Positions 10,907-22,809 of a DNA stretch of 64,000 nt are shown piece by piece; within the stretch, counting starts at the first letter, position 1; every line of letters starts with the position of its first letter. The position numbers and the translations under genes were made by a program. Origin of the DNA: Byssochlamys sp. IMV 00236 (Eukaryota; Ascomycota; Eurotiomycetes; Eurotiales; Thermoascaceae); contig MSJH02000698.1 in NCBI GenBank assembly GCA_001931875.2, positions 186,001-250,000 of the forward strand, read 5' to 3'. The notes under the pieces were generated by a model. That model was not told where the DNA came from. It saw nothing but the letters and a program-made list of their open reading frames with translations, and did not search any database.

Positions 10907-12554
10907 TTTCATATTATGAACATGGGCAATGCAGAGCCGAATTTTCATTTCCGATATTAACGTGTTTTTAGCAACGACACTATATACATGTCATGGATGA
11001 GGTCTTTGGTCCGGTGGCTCGGTGGTTAAAAAGAATTGTATAGTAGGAATCTCTACTCTTGCGCGCTATGAGGGACCTTTTTCCCTTTCTTGTTTCATGC
11101 GGGCTCTGCATAGCAACGGTCTTCAGGTTTCCATATCAAGGAATCGCTTTGTATTATGATGCACGAATCTTTTTTCTAGAGTACTGTGGTAGTGGAATGG
11201 TGAATGTCACGATAACCAGTCACGATCTTACTAGCATTTAATATATACACCAGTACACGATTGGCTACGTGCATTCTACCTAGCTCGTATATCAGTGAAA
11301 TACGTACATACAACGAAACCTTCATCAACCTCCGACAATAGCGACTGATTTCTTTTGCTCCGCCATACTGATTCAACGAGGTCGGCTGTTTCCTGCGATT
11401 TACCACTTGTGTCTGATAGTATATTTTGTTCCGCTGGTACTATATCGATTTTTGGATTAAATATGACGAAATCGCTTATGTGGCGTTGTGTTGATCAATA
11501 AGTTGGAGATTACCATGAAGAGGGATGTGTCTTAGGCTACATACCTAATTCTATCTCAGTAATCATACACTTGTATCATGCGAAACTGGGTTCTTCGTAT
11601 ACGAATTCAAGGGAAGTCCACCCATCTGATCTGTTCACAAATTTGCTCTAGTCAACGAGGATTCCTCCCTAATCACATCGGCGAATGCCCTTCTCCACAT
11701 CATGCTCGATAACCATGTTCTATCGGGCCTATCTATTCTGAATTCGTTAAACTGCTGCGTTATCAGAATCCGTTATAGCGGGCTTTTTACTGATGTCCTG
11801 AAGAAAAATAGCTAATAGTTTCTCCGTATGTTGGACGTCTCGTACGATCATAATGAAACTGGATATATATACTTGCTATTTATTTCGAGAGACCTTTTTT
11901 TTCCAGAGAGTATTGGTTGTGAAGCAGTCTGCGGGAAGAAATGATAACAACAAGTGTAAATCTTCAAATAAGCGATAACATATTTCCACTAATCAATGGC
12001 GCAGAGATAATTGTTTAAGAGACTAGATACTACCAGCTGCGAAATAATAATATAACAAAAATGTCATTGAATACGTACAGGCGGACGGGTCCACGGGTCG
12101 AGGCCCTATCATCCATAATAGGAATAGCGCAGTTGTAAGTAGGGCTGCCTGGACCGCATCCCGCAACTTATGTTTACATCCGGCTTTCCAAGCTTGACTC
12201 TCTACCATCATTGCACATCCCACCGGCGTCTGTATTTTAATTTTCGCGCAACAGTTTATTTTCAAGCATCCTAATCATTTGGATATTACGGCATCCTATA
12301 CATTGGAACAATACTTCTTGTTTAATCGTCTCCATCAAGAGCACTTGCCGGCGGTGGGATGTGCTCTCCGTCGCGCACATAGGGAGAGGAGAGCCATGGA
12401 TAGCAGTTGAAGACGCAAGATAAGAAGGAGAAAAAGTCTTTTTATTGTATTATAGGTATGGTACACATCTCGGGGCCTTCTATCTAGAGGATCATGTAGC
12501 CTAATATGTACTCAGTGTAGGGCGTCCTGGTAGTCAGTCGACCGATGCTTAAAG
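10907..12554. other. Intergenic region, 1.6 kb
   Basis: No supported gene. It holds the CLU 3' region and the promoter of the downstream orphan gene. Base composition is AT-rich with scattered short ORFs on both strands, none with recognisable domains or a plausible splice structure. Confidence 0.4.
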
Positions 12555-15287
12555 ATGGAAGATGTGCGCCCGACAGCAAAATGGGGTTATCGAATGCTGC
12601 GCCCTTTGAAGTCTATATATCATCGATTGGAGAAATATCGGCTCGACCAAGCGCCCGTTGATGTGCTGCAGAAGCAGAACGAACCGCTCGAGATTAGCTA
12701 CACGCAAGTGACGGCTCTAAGCAAGAAACCGGACCGAGATGATGGATCTTCTGCTGCCGGAAGCGACAGGGAAGATCCTTCATGGATACCTGGAAAGACC
12801 GATAAGCGGCGGATTAGGCATAAATACTCAGCGCGGAGCGAAGGAAGTGGCAGGCGTCGGCTGAGATCAGTGCTGCGAAGCCCTGAGGTCCAGAGAAAAT
12901 TGCCTGGCGCGATCGAGATTGGGACGCCGCTCATTACGGGGCGCCTGTCGGACCGGTACTCGAACGATGCCGTAGCCTCTCAGGAATCCGATAACCAGTC
13001 TTCTGCACAGACCGAGTCAACGGGCAGGGGGAAGAGATCGAAATCGCGGGATTTACACTATCCAGCGCAGAACTCAGTGTGGCACGACGCTCTGAATCGG
13101 TCCGGAGATCAAAATCTAAAGCAGATACTTCAGTCGCTCAGTCGCGTCTTTTTTACATTTCTGGCGGGAACCCGTGTCCACAACTCCCAGAAGCGACCAG
13201 CTCAAGGCTCGCGTTCGCTGCTATCGATGGCAGCGCGTCAACTACCCGAATTTATCTTTCAGGAGCAGAAGAATCAGGATGAATTAGATAAAGATGAAGA
13301 TGTCGATATGGAGGACGCATATTTTACTGAATTAGAGGCACTGTACGCACCCAACGGTACCGGATGGCAACCCTTGCGGGAAGCCGTCCGCGCTCAGGGC
13401 ATTCATCTGGTGTCGGACATGATACGGAATAACTGGCTCACTGACTCGGTGACACACCAGCTCTTGCGAGAATGTATCGAGTTGAAAGAATTCGATGCCT
13501 TTGAGACATTGTTTTCAAACAGATTAACATATCTAGCTGAACATGGGAACTCTGAGACATCTGCGAACCTTGTCAGATGCCACACTTCACTGAAGCTATT
13601 GCAGCGGTACTACGACACCAGTCATAGTCCGTATGTTTTTGACGAGCTAGCAAAGGCGCTGGCGTGGGGTGTCGTTCCTCCGCACGGTCTCATCGGAATG
13701 AATTGGGATCAGGCCATGCACGATGCGATTGGATCACTTTCGAAAATGGACTCTAGTTTCGCTGCTGCTACACGTCTAATAGAAGCGGTCATACTCTGGG
13801 CCAGCGGTATTGTGGGTGTCCAGGATACCTCAAGGGACTCGACCGATTCTACCCTCTCGATAGCCGCTTCGAAGGAGACGCGCACGTCTGCACTCCACAC
13901 GGGGAAATCGGTTCAGCACTCCTCCGCTCAAGACACGATAAGCAATATGATCTTAAGCCTTGTCACCGCCCTTTGCAGTATGCACATTGTCCGTTCTTAT
14001 GACTCAGCTGTTGGTAGTACCACTAGAAGCATTATGCGGGATATCCTTTCAAGTCTCGCACTGACAGTGCAACGTGAAGTCGAGCTCCGACCACTGCTGG
14101 ACAAGAATACAGTTCCAACTTGGCAACTACTGCGGCGCGGCAGTGTTCTCGTTGGAAATTATCTAATACAATGCAGCCATTGTGAATTTCCAGAACCAAT
14201 AGCGGAAACGGAAACAGCCATGACGAGCCGGTTCGACTCTTTCTTTGGATGTCTGGCTGAGCAGCGAGAAGTTGTGAAAGAGATGTCCTTTCTCACACAG
14301 CAAGTGATCCACTGCTGCGAGCGAGCCATCATCGATCACGGATGTCACACGAAATATGTCGATAATATGTTTTCCTCCTTCGCACCAACGAGCTCCCAGA
14401 AAGGTCTATCTTCGTTCCTCGGGAAAATCGCCGTCGAAGTAGCCATGGATCTTGCAGAAAGGAGTCAGGATCCTGAGGACCATGCACGGGCTGCAGAACT
14501 CCAGGAAAAGCTAGCCTGCTGCCATGCAGACACGCAGTTCGGTTCGCAGAGACTGTCAGATGAGCTGCATACGAGGATACCATATAGATGGGAAGAAAGC
14601 ATTGGCGAATGGGTGGCAAGTACACCCTTCCCTAAGGCTAGGAATTCCCAAACTATAGCAGCATCGAAACCACTTGTTGTCGTCCCCAGTCGAGATCACT
14701 CCCCTTCGCCGTTGCCAAGCTGTGTTGAGTCGTCCTCAAATTCGGAAGATGATGTGACCAGTGTTACTTCTTCTCCACCGTCGTCACTAAAGAGGACCCT
14801 AGAGGAAGATGTCCCAGAAAGGGAAGGGAAGCGGCTTCGGACAATCCCGTTTAGATCTCGTGAAAGCTCTATAGAATCACGAGAGAACAGCCCAGACGAC
14901 TTCGTACCCGATACTGAAGACGAAGAGGATCCTATCAGTTTTTGGGAACCATCAAAATCTGGTAACTATCAGCAGATGGAATCTCCGTCCATTTCACGAG
15001 GGATCGAGCAAAGGAGGCCACGGCATTATCCAGAGACAGGTAAGCAAGAAGATGGCGGCAAGAGTCCAAGAGTCGAAGTTGTCATCGTGCACAAAAAGGC
15101 GGATGAGTACAACGTGAGACCAGTTCGTGTCGCGCGTGGCTGCCTCCGTCGTTCAACGGGCAGCTACCTGCCCAGATCACCTGACAACAGAAAGACTCGA
15201 CGACGGTCATCTTTCGTTCGACGCACGAGTCTAGTCATTCCATGCTCGCAAGACGACAGCAGCGAAGATGAACTCAGCTTCTTGTGA
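12555..15287 (+). CDS. Uncharacterised 910-residue protein, probably nuclear
   Basis: A single uninterrupted ORF from ATG to TGA, with no intron, unusual for its length in this window. I do not recognise the family. The N-terminal 190 residues are basic and low-complexity, with clusters such as KRRIRHK and RRRLRSVLRS that could act as nuclear localisation signals. An acidic patch DELDKDEDVDMED lies near residue 245. From about 260 to 690 the sequence is mixed hydrophobic-polar without Pro, as in an all-helical folded domain. The last 200 residues are rich in Ser, Pro, Glu, Asp and Arg, with a second basic cluster EREGKRLR near 755 and an acidic tail SSEDELSFL. The layout (basic tail, helical core, disordered charged tail) suggests a chromatin- or DNA-associated protein, but this is inference only. 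Confidence 0.8.
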   Translation: MEDVRPTAKWGYRMLRPLKSIYHRLEKYRLDQAPVDVLQKQNEPLEISYTQVTALSKKPDRDDGSSAAGSDREDPSWIPGKTDKRRIRHKYSARSEGSGRRRLRSVLRSPEVQRKLPGAIEIGTPLITGRLSDRYSNDAVASQESDNQSSAQTESTGRGKRSKSRDLHYPAQNSVWHDALNRSGDQNLKQILQSLSRVFFTFLAGTRVHNSQKRPAQGSRSLLSMAARQLPEFIFQEQKNQDELDKDEDVDMEDAYFTELEALYAPNGTGWQPLREAVRAQGIHLVSDMIRNNWLTDSVTHQLLRECIELKEFDAFETLFSNRLTYLAEHGNSETSANLVRCHTSLKLLQRYYDTSHSPYVFDELAKALAWGVVPPHGLIGMNWDQAMHDAIGSLSKMDSSFAAATRLIEAVILWASGIVGVQDTSRDSTDSTLSIAASKETRTSALHTGKSVQHSSAQDTISNMILSLVTALCSMHIVRSYDSAVGSTTRSIMRDILSSLALTVQREVELRPLLDKNTVPTWQLLRRGSVLVGNYLIQCSHCEFPEPIAETETAMTSRFDSFFGCLAEQREVVKEMSFLTQQVIHCCERAIIDHGCHTKYVDNMFSSFAPTSSQKGLSSFLGKIAVEVAMDLAERSQDPEDHARAAELQEKLACCHADTQFGSQRLSDELHTRIPYRWEESIGEWVASTPFPKARNSQTIAASKPLVVVPSRDHSPSPLPSCVESSSNSEDDVTSVTSSPPSSLKRTLEEDVPEREGKRLRTIPFRSRESSIESRENSPDDFVPDTEDEEDPISFWEPSKSGNYQQMESPSISRGIEQRRPRHYPETGKQEDGGKSPRVEVVIVHKKADEYNVRPVRVARGCLRRSTGSYLPRSPDNRKTRRRSSFVRRTSLVIPCSQDDSSEDELSFL

Positions 15288-16156
15288 GCAGTATCACAAT
15301 GCCCTATTTTCTTTTGGCTGCCGGTATTTTGAACTAGTCATTGTTAGTGTTCTTGGAGTACCATCTCCTTTGGGAACAATGTGCATTTTTCGGTGTTTTT
15401 GGTTGGAAGCTGTTGGATTTAGCCCAGTGCATCAGGTTGGTTCCTTATCTGGTACTGCTTATTTTAGGTATTCTTCCTCCTATGGGAACTGGATCATTTC
15501 CTATTCTTATTTGGGCTCCCGCGCATTGGGATACGAGACACCGACAATTCAGGACCATCCTTGGATATTCGTCTCTATCAGACATTATGTGTCAAAATGG
15601 CTTGTTATTATTATTTCTTGTATTAATGTTTGATACCCCTAACCTTACATAGATCAAAGTTCTTGATTTTACTATATAAAATTGGATTTACACTCTTCAT
15701 TGCTATTATTGTTATAACGAATGCATGGGACACCTTAAACACGGTTCTACGTTTTACTTTGGTTTTCAGAGCTTTTGGATGAATCAGAATAACATTGACT
15801 ATTATTATTCGGGACCAAAAAAGACCGAACGCCAAATTCCTTTTTTGAAACAGATGGCGGTTTTGGTAAATCCTCCCATTTGCAATTTCTAACCATATTA
15901 GGGTCCTGGTTTTTGGTTCCCTCGAGTAAGCGAGCAGAGAAGAAAGGGATAAAAAAGTTGAAAAGATGAAAGATATCTTCTCTGATTATTAAAAAAAAAG
16001 CGCCAGCGGCTAAGGACTATTCAATAGTCCTTTCCGAAACGAATGTTATGGTACAGTTACCGGCCTAAATTTTATCATGATTAGGGTCGAACAAAAAAGG
16101 TTTCTTTGTTCGGGGAGGATAAAGGATTAGTTCGTCCGTCCTATTCAATAACTCTT
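15288..16156. other. Intergenic region between convergent genes, with short palindromes
   Basis: No gene is supported; the ORFs at 15268-15652 and 15623-15835 lack coding character. It contains a 10-bp inverted repeat around one base, AAGGACTATT/AATAGTCCTT, at 16012-16032. A second pair, CGAACAAA/TTTGTTCG, lies near 16088-16112. These may be remnants of an old repeat. Confidence 0.4.
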
Positions 16157-17596
16157 TTAATACCAATCGTTCCCTGCCTCTCCCTTCTTGACACCAGTTG
16201 GATTCAAGGAGATGACTCGTTGTCCTGGGACAGTGTCGAACGTGAAGGCAGCCTCGAAGATACCGGATATCGCTCGGTTACCAATGGCAGTGAAAGAGTC
16301 ATACTCCGGGCCGTAGCCATCGCAGGCAGACCATTCCGGCGACATTGGCGACATTCCGTCTCCTAGGTCACTCCAGCGGGTCACGACGATGGCGTGCCTG
16401 AAATGGACGTTTTTAATCTCACTCCGATCTTCGGTGAGTTTGATCTCGATGAGGTATTCTGTGGGACACTCCGGACATCGTCTTTTTGGTCTGCATTTTC
16501 CACAGCTAGCTGTCATGACTGAAGAGGAAGATCCCCTTGTTGAGGGCGCTGCGAGCATGTCTTTGACCCTATTCTCTACTCCTTGAAGACCTTCCGTGGG
16601 TCGAGGAACAGGAATATGAGATAGTGCACATTTGCAGACGCTCATCAGTTCGCCGTCTCTCCAATGGGCACAGGCAGAGAAGAACGGCCAGTAGTCGTCT
16701 CGGGAATACAGCAGCATACGCTGAGCAGCAGGCGTCAGACCCGGGTCAGCGAAAGTCTGGGCGGTCACACGCATAAGGAGGTGGCCGTTATGGATGTGGT
16801 ACCTCGTAGTGAAGTTCCATCCATCCCTCTTCCAGCGACGACCGAGGGAGTCAGGTGAGAGACCGTATCTTGGTCCCAAACGATGCGCTCGCATCACCAA
16901 CTGGACAAACGAATAATACAGTACATAATTATGAGTGATGCGATGCCGTGGCTGAGGCCGCAGCGGATTGCGCGCATTGGGACAGTTGAACAGAGGATTC
17001 AATACATCGGCTGGCCGAAGACGTTCACGACCCTCTTGCGTGCGGCGATGAAATTTCGCGCAGGGAAAACATAGCAGATGGTGCGGAAAGTAGCGATCCA
17101 GAGAGACCAGAAACTCGATCTTGTATTGATAATTCTCTTCCAGGTTGAGAGCCTGGAACGGTGTGCAACCCAGTCTCATATAGAGGGTTCGACTAGCCAG
17201 GGCCAAGCTGGCGGCCTCGCGGGGGTTGAGATACTGGACGATGCAACCCCAAAGCTCCGGCGACAGGCTAGCCACGGCGGGCTCTCCGGGTGGCCGATTG
17301 TCCTGAACGGCATAATGTGAATCGTCTGCATCGAAGGGCTCATTCAGCCCTAGTTTATGCAGAATCTCCGTATAGTCAAGGTTTTCACCCAGCTGCGTGT
17401 TGAGATGGAGTCCTGCTGCGCGCACCCTTTGACGATGCTCCTCCAAAGGTGCCAACTTAGGCACAGCGGGCACCTGCTCGACCCCATCGACCGGCGCCTT
17501 TTTGCGCAGAGTCTGGCGGGACTTTTTGGGGCGTAGCACGTTGGAGAAGAACCCCTTGACACCGTGTTTCCGCTCCGAACTCTCTGCGGCAGACAT
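16157..17596 (-). CDS. F-box domain protein
   Basis: An intronless ORF of 479 residues. An F-box-like segment lies at about residues 109-143 (LSPELWGCIVQYLNPREAAS), with the hydrophobic pattern and conserved L-P/L-x-P start of that motif. F-box proteins bind Skp1 and recruit substrates to SCF ubiquitin ligases. After it, a long region holds Cys and His residues (CFPCAKFHRR near 179) and a Cys cluster CGKCRPKRRCPEC near 366. This arrangement is common in large families of fungal F-box proteins of unknown substrate. The first 30 residues are Lys-rich (KKSRQTLRKK) and may direct the protein to the nucleus. The gene converges with the upstream orphan gene and is divergent from the ferric reductase, 2.6 kb away. 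Confidence 0.8.
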   Translation of the reverse strand: MSAAESSERKHGVKGFFSNVLRPKKSRQTLRKKAPVDGVEQVPAVPKLAPLEEHRQRVRAAGLHLNTQLGENLDYTEILHKLGLNEPFDADDSHYAVQDNRPPGEPAVASLSPELWGCIVQYLNPREAASLALASRTLYMRLGCTPFQALNLEENYQYKIEFLVSLDRYFPHHLLCFPCAKFHRRTQEGRERLRPADVLNPLFNCPNARNPLRPQPRHRITHNYVLYYSFVQLVMRAHRLGPRYGLSPDSLGRRWKRDGWNFTTRYHIHNGHLLMRVTAQTFADPGLTPAAQRMLLYSRDDYWPFFSACAHWRDGELMSVCKCALSHIPVPRPTEGLQGVENRVKDMLAAPSTRGSSSSVMTASCGKCRPKRRCPECPTEYLIEIKLTEDRSEIKNVHFRHAIVVTRWSDLGDGMSPMSPEWSACDGYGPEYDSFTAIGNRAISGIFEAAFTFDTVPGQRVISLNPTGVKKGEAGNDWY

Positions 17597-20202
17597 GATT
17601 TACTGGCTTGCAAGGGACATTGCAAAAAAGAAACAACACGCAGGACAACTTGGAAACTTCCTCACCTCTGGAGAAAAAAGGAGCACGTCAGTAATGGTTC
17701 ATTATTGTCCAGCTCCGTTTGAGTCTTTCCCTGCCGTTCCGGCCCTTCCAACGTGAAAACAACCTAAACCGAAGACGGGAACTGTCAGCCACGGTAAGGC
17801 CTGTGGCGGTGTTGCTAACGAGCATTCTGCGGGACGAGAGGGGCCGATCAACGGGTATCTCGGTGATTTATGGAGATGGTCAGGGGAGATATGATTTTAG
17901 AAATGGTGTTTAGGCGTCCCTGATCCGCTGATGGTTAGTTAACAAAGATTGCGGAGGTCAGCCATGCTTCATGTCGGTCATTGTTATAACTACATACTTA
18001 CCTGGGTACTTTAAAGGCGGACTTCCCTAGCAGACGGCCACAGCCGGCGCCATCAAGCCTAGATAAACTCACTCCCGGCAATTGTGCGTTTTATCCAGCT
18101 TCATAACTAGTACACCAATATCCGCTGTCGCTGCGAGATCGATTGGACTAAGGAATTGCATCTGCGACCCCCAAATCCGACTGTTAGACATTTCTTTGCC
18201 GTGTTGAACTCTCTGCCACCTGCTTGATATCAGCTTCGATGCTGACGCGGACATCTCAACTCTACAACTCAGTTGGTTATGGTTAACTTAGTTGTTTAGT
18301 TAGTCGCTTGGACATGATCCAACCAAACAGAGGTTTACGTCTCCCCAGACACAGAACTGCTCCAGATTCTTGGCCTGGCTCAGACTTCATAGGGCAGGAA
18401 GACAGTCATAGTGATAACAACAAGGAGAGAGGTAGCTCTTATCTGAAACGCCAGAGACGGAGGCGCAGAATCTACCAGCATCATCATCTTTGATATGATT
18501 AGGTAGCCATGAGGCAGAACCAGTCAGTCACGGTAAATCGCAAGGCCTCAGGGAATATTAGTATCATCATACGATCGAGAGAGACCATCGTCTATAGTTT
18601 CTAGAACGAGCCCCGCATCAGAAAAAGGGTTCACTGTGGGAACTTTCTGGCGTAAGATTGATCCCGATCGTTTCACTGTTTCAGCCTTCGGTAGAGAACC
18701 CTATGACACGCAGAATCCATTCGTACCTCGGAGATTCTGCGACGGGATGTGGATCGGAATCACGAAATCTTTCTTCTGTCAAGATAGAGTAGACGCTCCC
18801 AGCAGTAACGGTGGTATGTGCACTGCAAGTTGACCCGGTGCTCCAAGACAGGGCGTCCATGTCGCCCAGAAAATCGTCTGACATTTAATCACCACACGAT
18901 GAGTCGCAACTGGAAGGCGATTAAGTGATTATGACTGAGCGATTTCTTTCGGAATAAGAAGATCAGAATCTCGGTTTGTGTACGAAGTAATTTATTCTCA
19001 CCGCCAGCGTTGGACAAGCCAATCGAGGATATCGATTTCCAATTGGTGGAGCAGTAATACATCGAGTAAATCAAATCCTCTATTCTAGGTCCAGTTAGCG
19101 CAATAATGTTCGTTCAGGAACAGCTGGCGACCAGCAGCGTGGCCACGTCTCGCGGCGTCGTCTACTGGAAAATCAGACAGGACAGACATCCAGCGGAGCC
19201 GAGCATCAGTGGACCATCGGGCGATCGCGAGTCTACTCGAGGAAGATTGGCCGGTGGCAATGCTCAAGAGTTGAAACATGGTCGCTTTTCGACGCTGACA
19301 GGGCTGCGGTCCGTATGGCTGTCCCGTCGTGGTTTCAGGCTTGGCCCAGTGAGAGAGCAGATTTCACCAGTAGACGACCGACAGTTGATATATCACTCCA
19401 CATCGGGGCCAGGAACCATCCCGCCATCGTCCCCTTGCGGGAGCAGCGCGATCGATCGATACGTTTAGAACGATGTTTTTCCACCGTTCGCTCGCTCGCT
19501 CCACTGCTACGGTTGAAACGTAGCCAAGAGGGTGTGGTTGTGGAGGGTCAAGAAACTTGCATGGGACGGACAGTAGTAGTAGTGGGCTATGAACGGCCAA
19601 GTCATTAATTTTTGTTAACTGCTCACTACCCTTTCTTCTCCTCTGGAGATTTCCGACCTTTTCTTCTTTTCTTCAGTAGGTCTTGGAGGCCAAGTGCCAG
19701 TGGGGTTTGTTCATTCTTTTGTCCTTGAAGATCCCATTCATTCGTGGGTTTTCTCCATTATTCTTCTCTTCAACTTGTCCCATCGGTGGCTGGTTCATCA
19801 CCACATTCCTTTCGTTGCCCACACGGCACACAAGCAGATCTGAATCTGATCGATTTTACCACATCGTTCCTGTTTCCCACTAGGCACACTCGATCTTAGA
19901 TTATCGAGTCTCCCATATCTGCTTCTTCATTTTTCCTCTCGTCGAAGTGCAGGGTCCCCTCGGGTGATTATTCTGTTGTATCGACTACTCTTTCGGGACA
20001 TATCACTATCCGACCTTCATATCCAGTATCTGGCATACGACCCTGTGGCTGTGCGATAGGCAGGAAGTTATCTCTCCTTGTTCAGAAATCTTTCGTCATC
20101 CTACGCGGTTCTTGTTCACTGAGCTGGTCTCAGACATCTCGAATCTACTTCGAAAACAACGTATGATTTGATTGTTGAAGAATAAAATTTCCTTTAGACA
20201 CC
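17597..20202. promoter_or_regulatory. Long divergent intergenic region (F-box / ferric reductase)
   Basis: About 2.6 kb with no convincing gene; the ORFs at 18636-18833, 19106-19468 and 19315-19608 have no recognisable content and overlap in several frames. From about 19620 to 20200 the plus strand is rich in T and C, as expected for the promoter and leader of the ferric reductase gene. One GATA-type site reading TTCAGATAA on the minus strand (18439-18447) resembles the SreA iron-regulator consensus at 8 of 9 positions. It lies 1.7 kb from the start codon, so its role is doubtful. Confidence 0.4.
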
Positions 20203-22044
20203 ATGAAGCATCAATTTGCATTGTTTATGCTGGCAGGGCTTACTGCCGCAGCTGAGGAGAAGAAAGATGGCGGAGAAGAAAAGGGACCGTCGCCCTATGA
20301 TATCCTCGACGACAGGATGGCACGCCTCACGATATTAGTTCTGGGATGCATGGCCGCATTTGTCTATATCTGGCAACTGGCAACTCGTTTCTCCAGCCAT
20401 ATTCGACGCCTTGCAAGCCTCAACAATGACAGACAGCGCTTCTTCCTTCCGCCAGACATGAGAATTGCCAGACTGAAGGAACACTTGCTGTACGCTCCGC
20501 TATTCAGGACACGGCACAACCGTGAATTTCAGCTTTCTCGAGCCGTTGGCATGGGCACTCTGCCAAGTCGCTTTCATTCACTCCTCCTGTTTGGGCTCCT
20601 GGTCATGAATGTGGTCCTCTGCGTGGTTACGGTTCCCTATCCCAAGCCCCAGAGTACGGTCGCCGGCGTCCTCAGAAACAGAACAGGCACTATCGCCACG
20701 ATCAACCTGATCCCTCTCTTGATTATGGCTGGGAGGAACAACCCATTGATTCCTCTCCTTCGAGTCTCCTTCGATACATGGAACCTCCTTCATCGCTGGC
20801 TTGCGCGTATTGTTGTCTTGGAGGCCGTCGCCCATATGCTGTTCTGGATGGTCGACAAAGTGCAGGAAGAAGGTAAGCAAACGTCTTGTCTGTCTTTTAT
20901 ATATTAGTCTAACAATTACATAGGAGGCTGGGCAGTTGTTCAAAAGTCAATTGACGGTAGTAGCCTGATAACGACGGGTCTGGTGGCCGTTATTGCTTTC
21001 GTCGCCCTCATGCTACATTCGTTTTCCGCTCTGAGACACGCCTTCTATGAGACATTCCTGCATGTCCACATCCTACTCGTGATAGCGGCCATGGGATTCC
21101 TCTGGGTTCATCTCAAAGAATTTCCCCAGCAGTCTTATGTGCTAGTTGCACTCATTGCTTGGGGCCTCGAGCGCTTCACCCGGTTTGCTATTCTGTTGTA
21201 TCGGAACTTGGGCAATGGTGCTACGACAGCTGTTGTTGAGGCTCTGCCAGGCGATTGTATGAGAATTACCTTGAAGATGGCACGCCCGTGGCGTTTCCAG
21301 CCAGGCCAACATATGTACCTCTACGTGCCCTCCATAGGTCTCTGGACATCGCACCCGTTCTCCGTTGCATGGAGCCAGGCGGAGGAGATCTACACCGATG
21401 AGAAAGGTTTGGTGCAGACCCGTCAGGATGTGCTTGCACTTCAGAAGGCGACGATATCGCTTTTGGTCCGTCGCAGAACCGGCTTTACTGACAAGCTATA
21501 TCAACGCGCTGAGCGGAGCGTGGGTGGGAAGATTGCTTTCAAGGCTTTTGCGGAAGGGCCTTATGGAAGCATTCACACACTTGATTCTTATGGGACGGTC
21601 CTTATGTTCGCCGGCGGCGTGGGTATCACTCACCATGTCCCCTTCATCCGCCATCTCGTTGCTGGCCACGCTGATGGTACGGTCGCCGCTCGACGCGTGA
21701 CTCTCGTTTGGATTATTCAGTCTCCAGAGCATCTCGAGTGGATTCGACCGTGGATGACGAGCATCCTGGGAATGGAACGCCGCCGGGACGTCCTGCGAAT
21801 TCTGCTCTTTATTACTCGCCCCCGCAACACAAGGGAGATACAAAGCCCCAGCGCGACTGTCCAGATGTATCCCGGCCGACCAAACATCAGTGCTCTGGTC
21901 GATATGGAGGTTGAGAGCCAGATTGGCGCCATGGGCGTCATGGTCTGCGGTAGTGGCAGTCTCAGTGACGATGTACGACGCGTGTGCCGCAAGAGACAAA
22001 CGAGTTCTCACATCGACTACATCGAGGAAAGCTTTTCCTGGTAG
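20203..22044 (+). CDS. Ferric-chelate reductase / NADPH oxidase family protein (FRE type)
   Basis: Two exons, 20203-20872 and 20924-22044, with a 51-nt intron (GTAAGC..ATAG), give 596 residues. A signal-peptide-like start MKHQFALFMLAGLTAAAEE is followed by a span near 45-65 and a ferric-reductase-like transmembrane domain (about 125-330). Two His pairs likely bind haem: H in LLHRW and 14 residues on in AVAHMLFW, then H in LMLHSF and LHVHILL. The FAD-binding motif HPFSVAW lies near residue 385. The NADPH-binding signature GGVGITHHVPFIRHL follows near 468, and the protein ends IDYIEESFSW, as in other Fre proteins. It transfers electrons from cytosolic NADPH across the plasma membrane to reduce chelated iron or copper. 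Regulation by iron is likely but not shown by the sequence. Confidence 0.9.
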
Positions 22045-22809
22045 TTCCTAGACTCAACAATGGACAGGCTCACGATCTTCTCTTTCTTTTTGTTCGGATG
22101 GCCACTCTTGAGGTGTGAGGCATTCTTGTTACCCTTTCATGTACACGATTTTTTTGAGAGCTTTTTTTCTTCTTCATTTTCACTCCTCAGAGCCTTTCCC
22201 CCCTGCGTTCATCTTCTTTACCATCTATCCTTGGGATTCCATCCGAGTATGGGCTTCATGAAGGTTACCGTTTATCTTTTTCAAAACACCACGTTTTCTT
22301 CTCTTCATTTATGTTCAGAGTGCGCATCACGGTCGAAAACCCACATGCTAGGTAGAGCGCATATATGTAACTGGTTCAGTAGATAGCTCAAGCAACTGTA
22401 GACAATAAAATGGCGATGTTCAAGATATCTTTTAGCCGGCACCTCCAGCCCACGCGTTGACGGGTTTCAAGCGGGAATCTATCGGTCCAACCGTATCTCG
22501 GGCTTCTGGCCTTTGAACAGAAAGGTAAGTAGCGTTCGGGATCTCGAATCGTTGCGGAAATGCGTCATTATAAATCACTGCCCCACCCAAGCTGCCAGAA
22601 CTAACTATCCGGATGTATAGTAATTATAGCTCGCGTATTTATAATAACAGAAGGCGGGGTAAGTCGAGGCGTGTCGGGAGACCAAAAAAAGAGTTATCTT
22701 CTCTTCCTCTATAAGGATCTCTCCCCATAACCACCTTGGAAGTTTACAAGGAGAATATTCACATTTGGATCATCAATTCTTTCAGCATACGAACTGGTAG
22801 CTCTCCAAC
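22045..22809. other. Intergenic region between ferric reductase and glutathione transferase
   Basis: The first 300 bp are T-rich 3' region of the reductase gene. The rest is the promoter of the glutathione transferase gene. No other feature is supported. Confidence 0.4.

Noticed and set aside
8255..10948. Long minus-strand ORFs inside the CLU gene (up to 206 residues)
   Set aside because: Antisense shadows of a strongly codon-biased gene; composition rich in Ser, Leu and Arg without family match.
12023..12265. Minus-strand ORF of 80 residues
   Set aside because: No domain, no splice partners; ordinary AT-rich intergenic DNA.
18439..18447. GATA-type site TTCAGATAA near the ferric reductase
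   Set aside because: Only 8 of 9 positions match the SreA consensus and it is 1.7 kb from the start codon; not enough to claim iron regulation.
19106..19608. Plus-strand ORFs of 97-120 residues upstream of the ferric reductase
   Set aside because: Overlapping frames, no recognisable content and no conserved motif; treated as upstream non-coding DNA.
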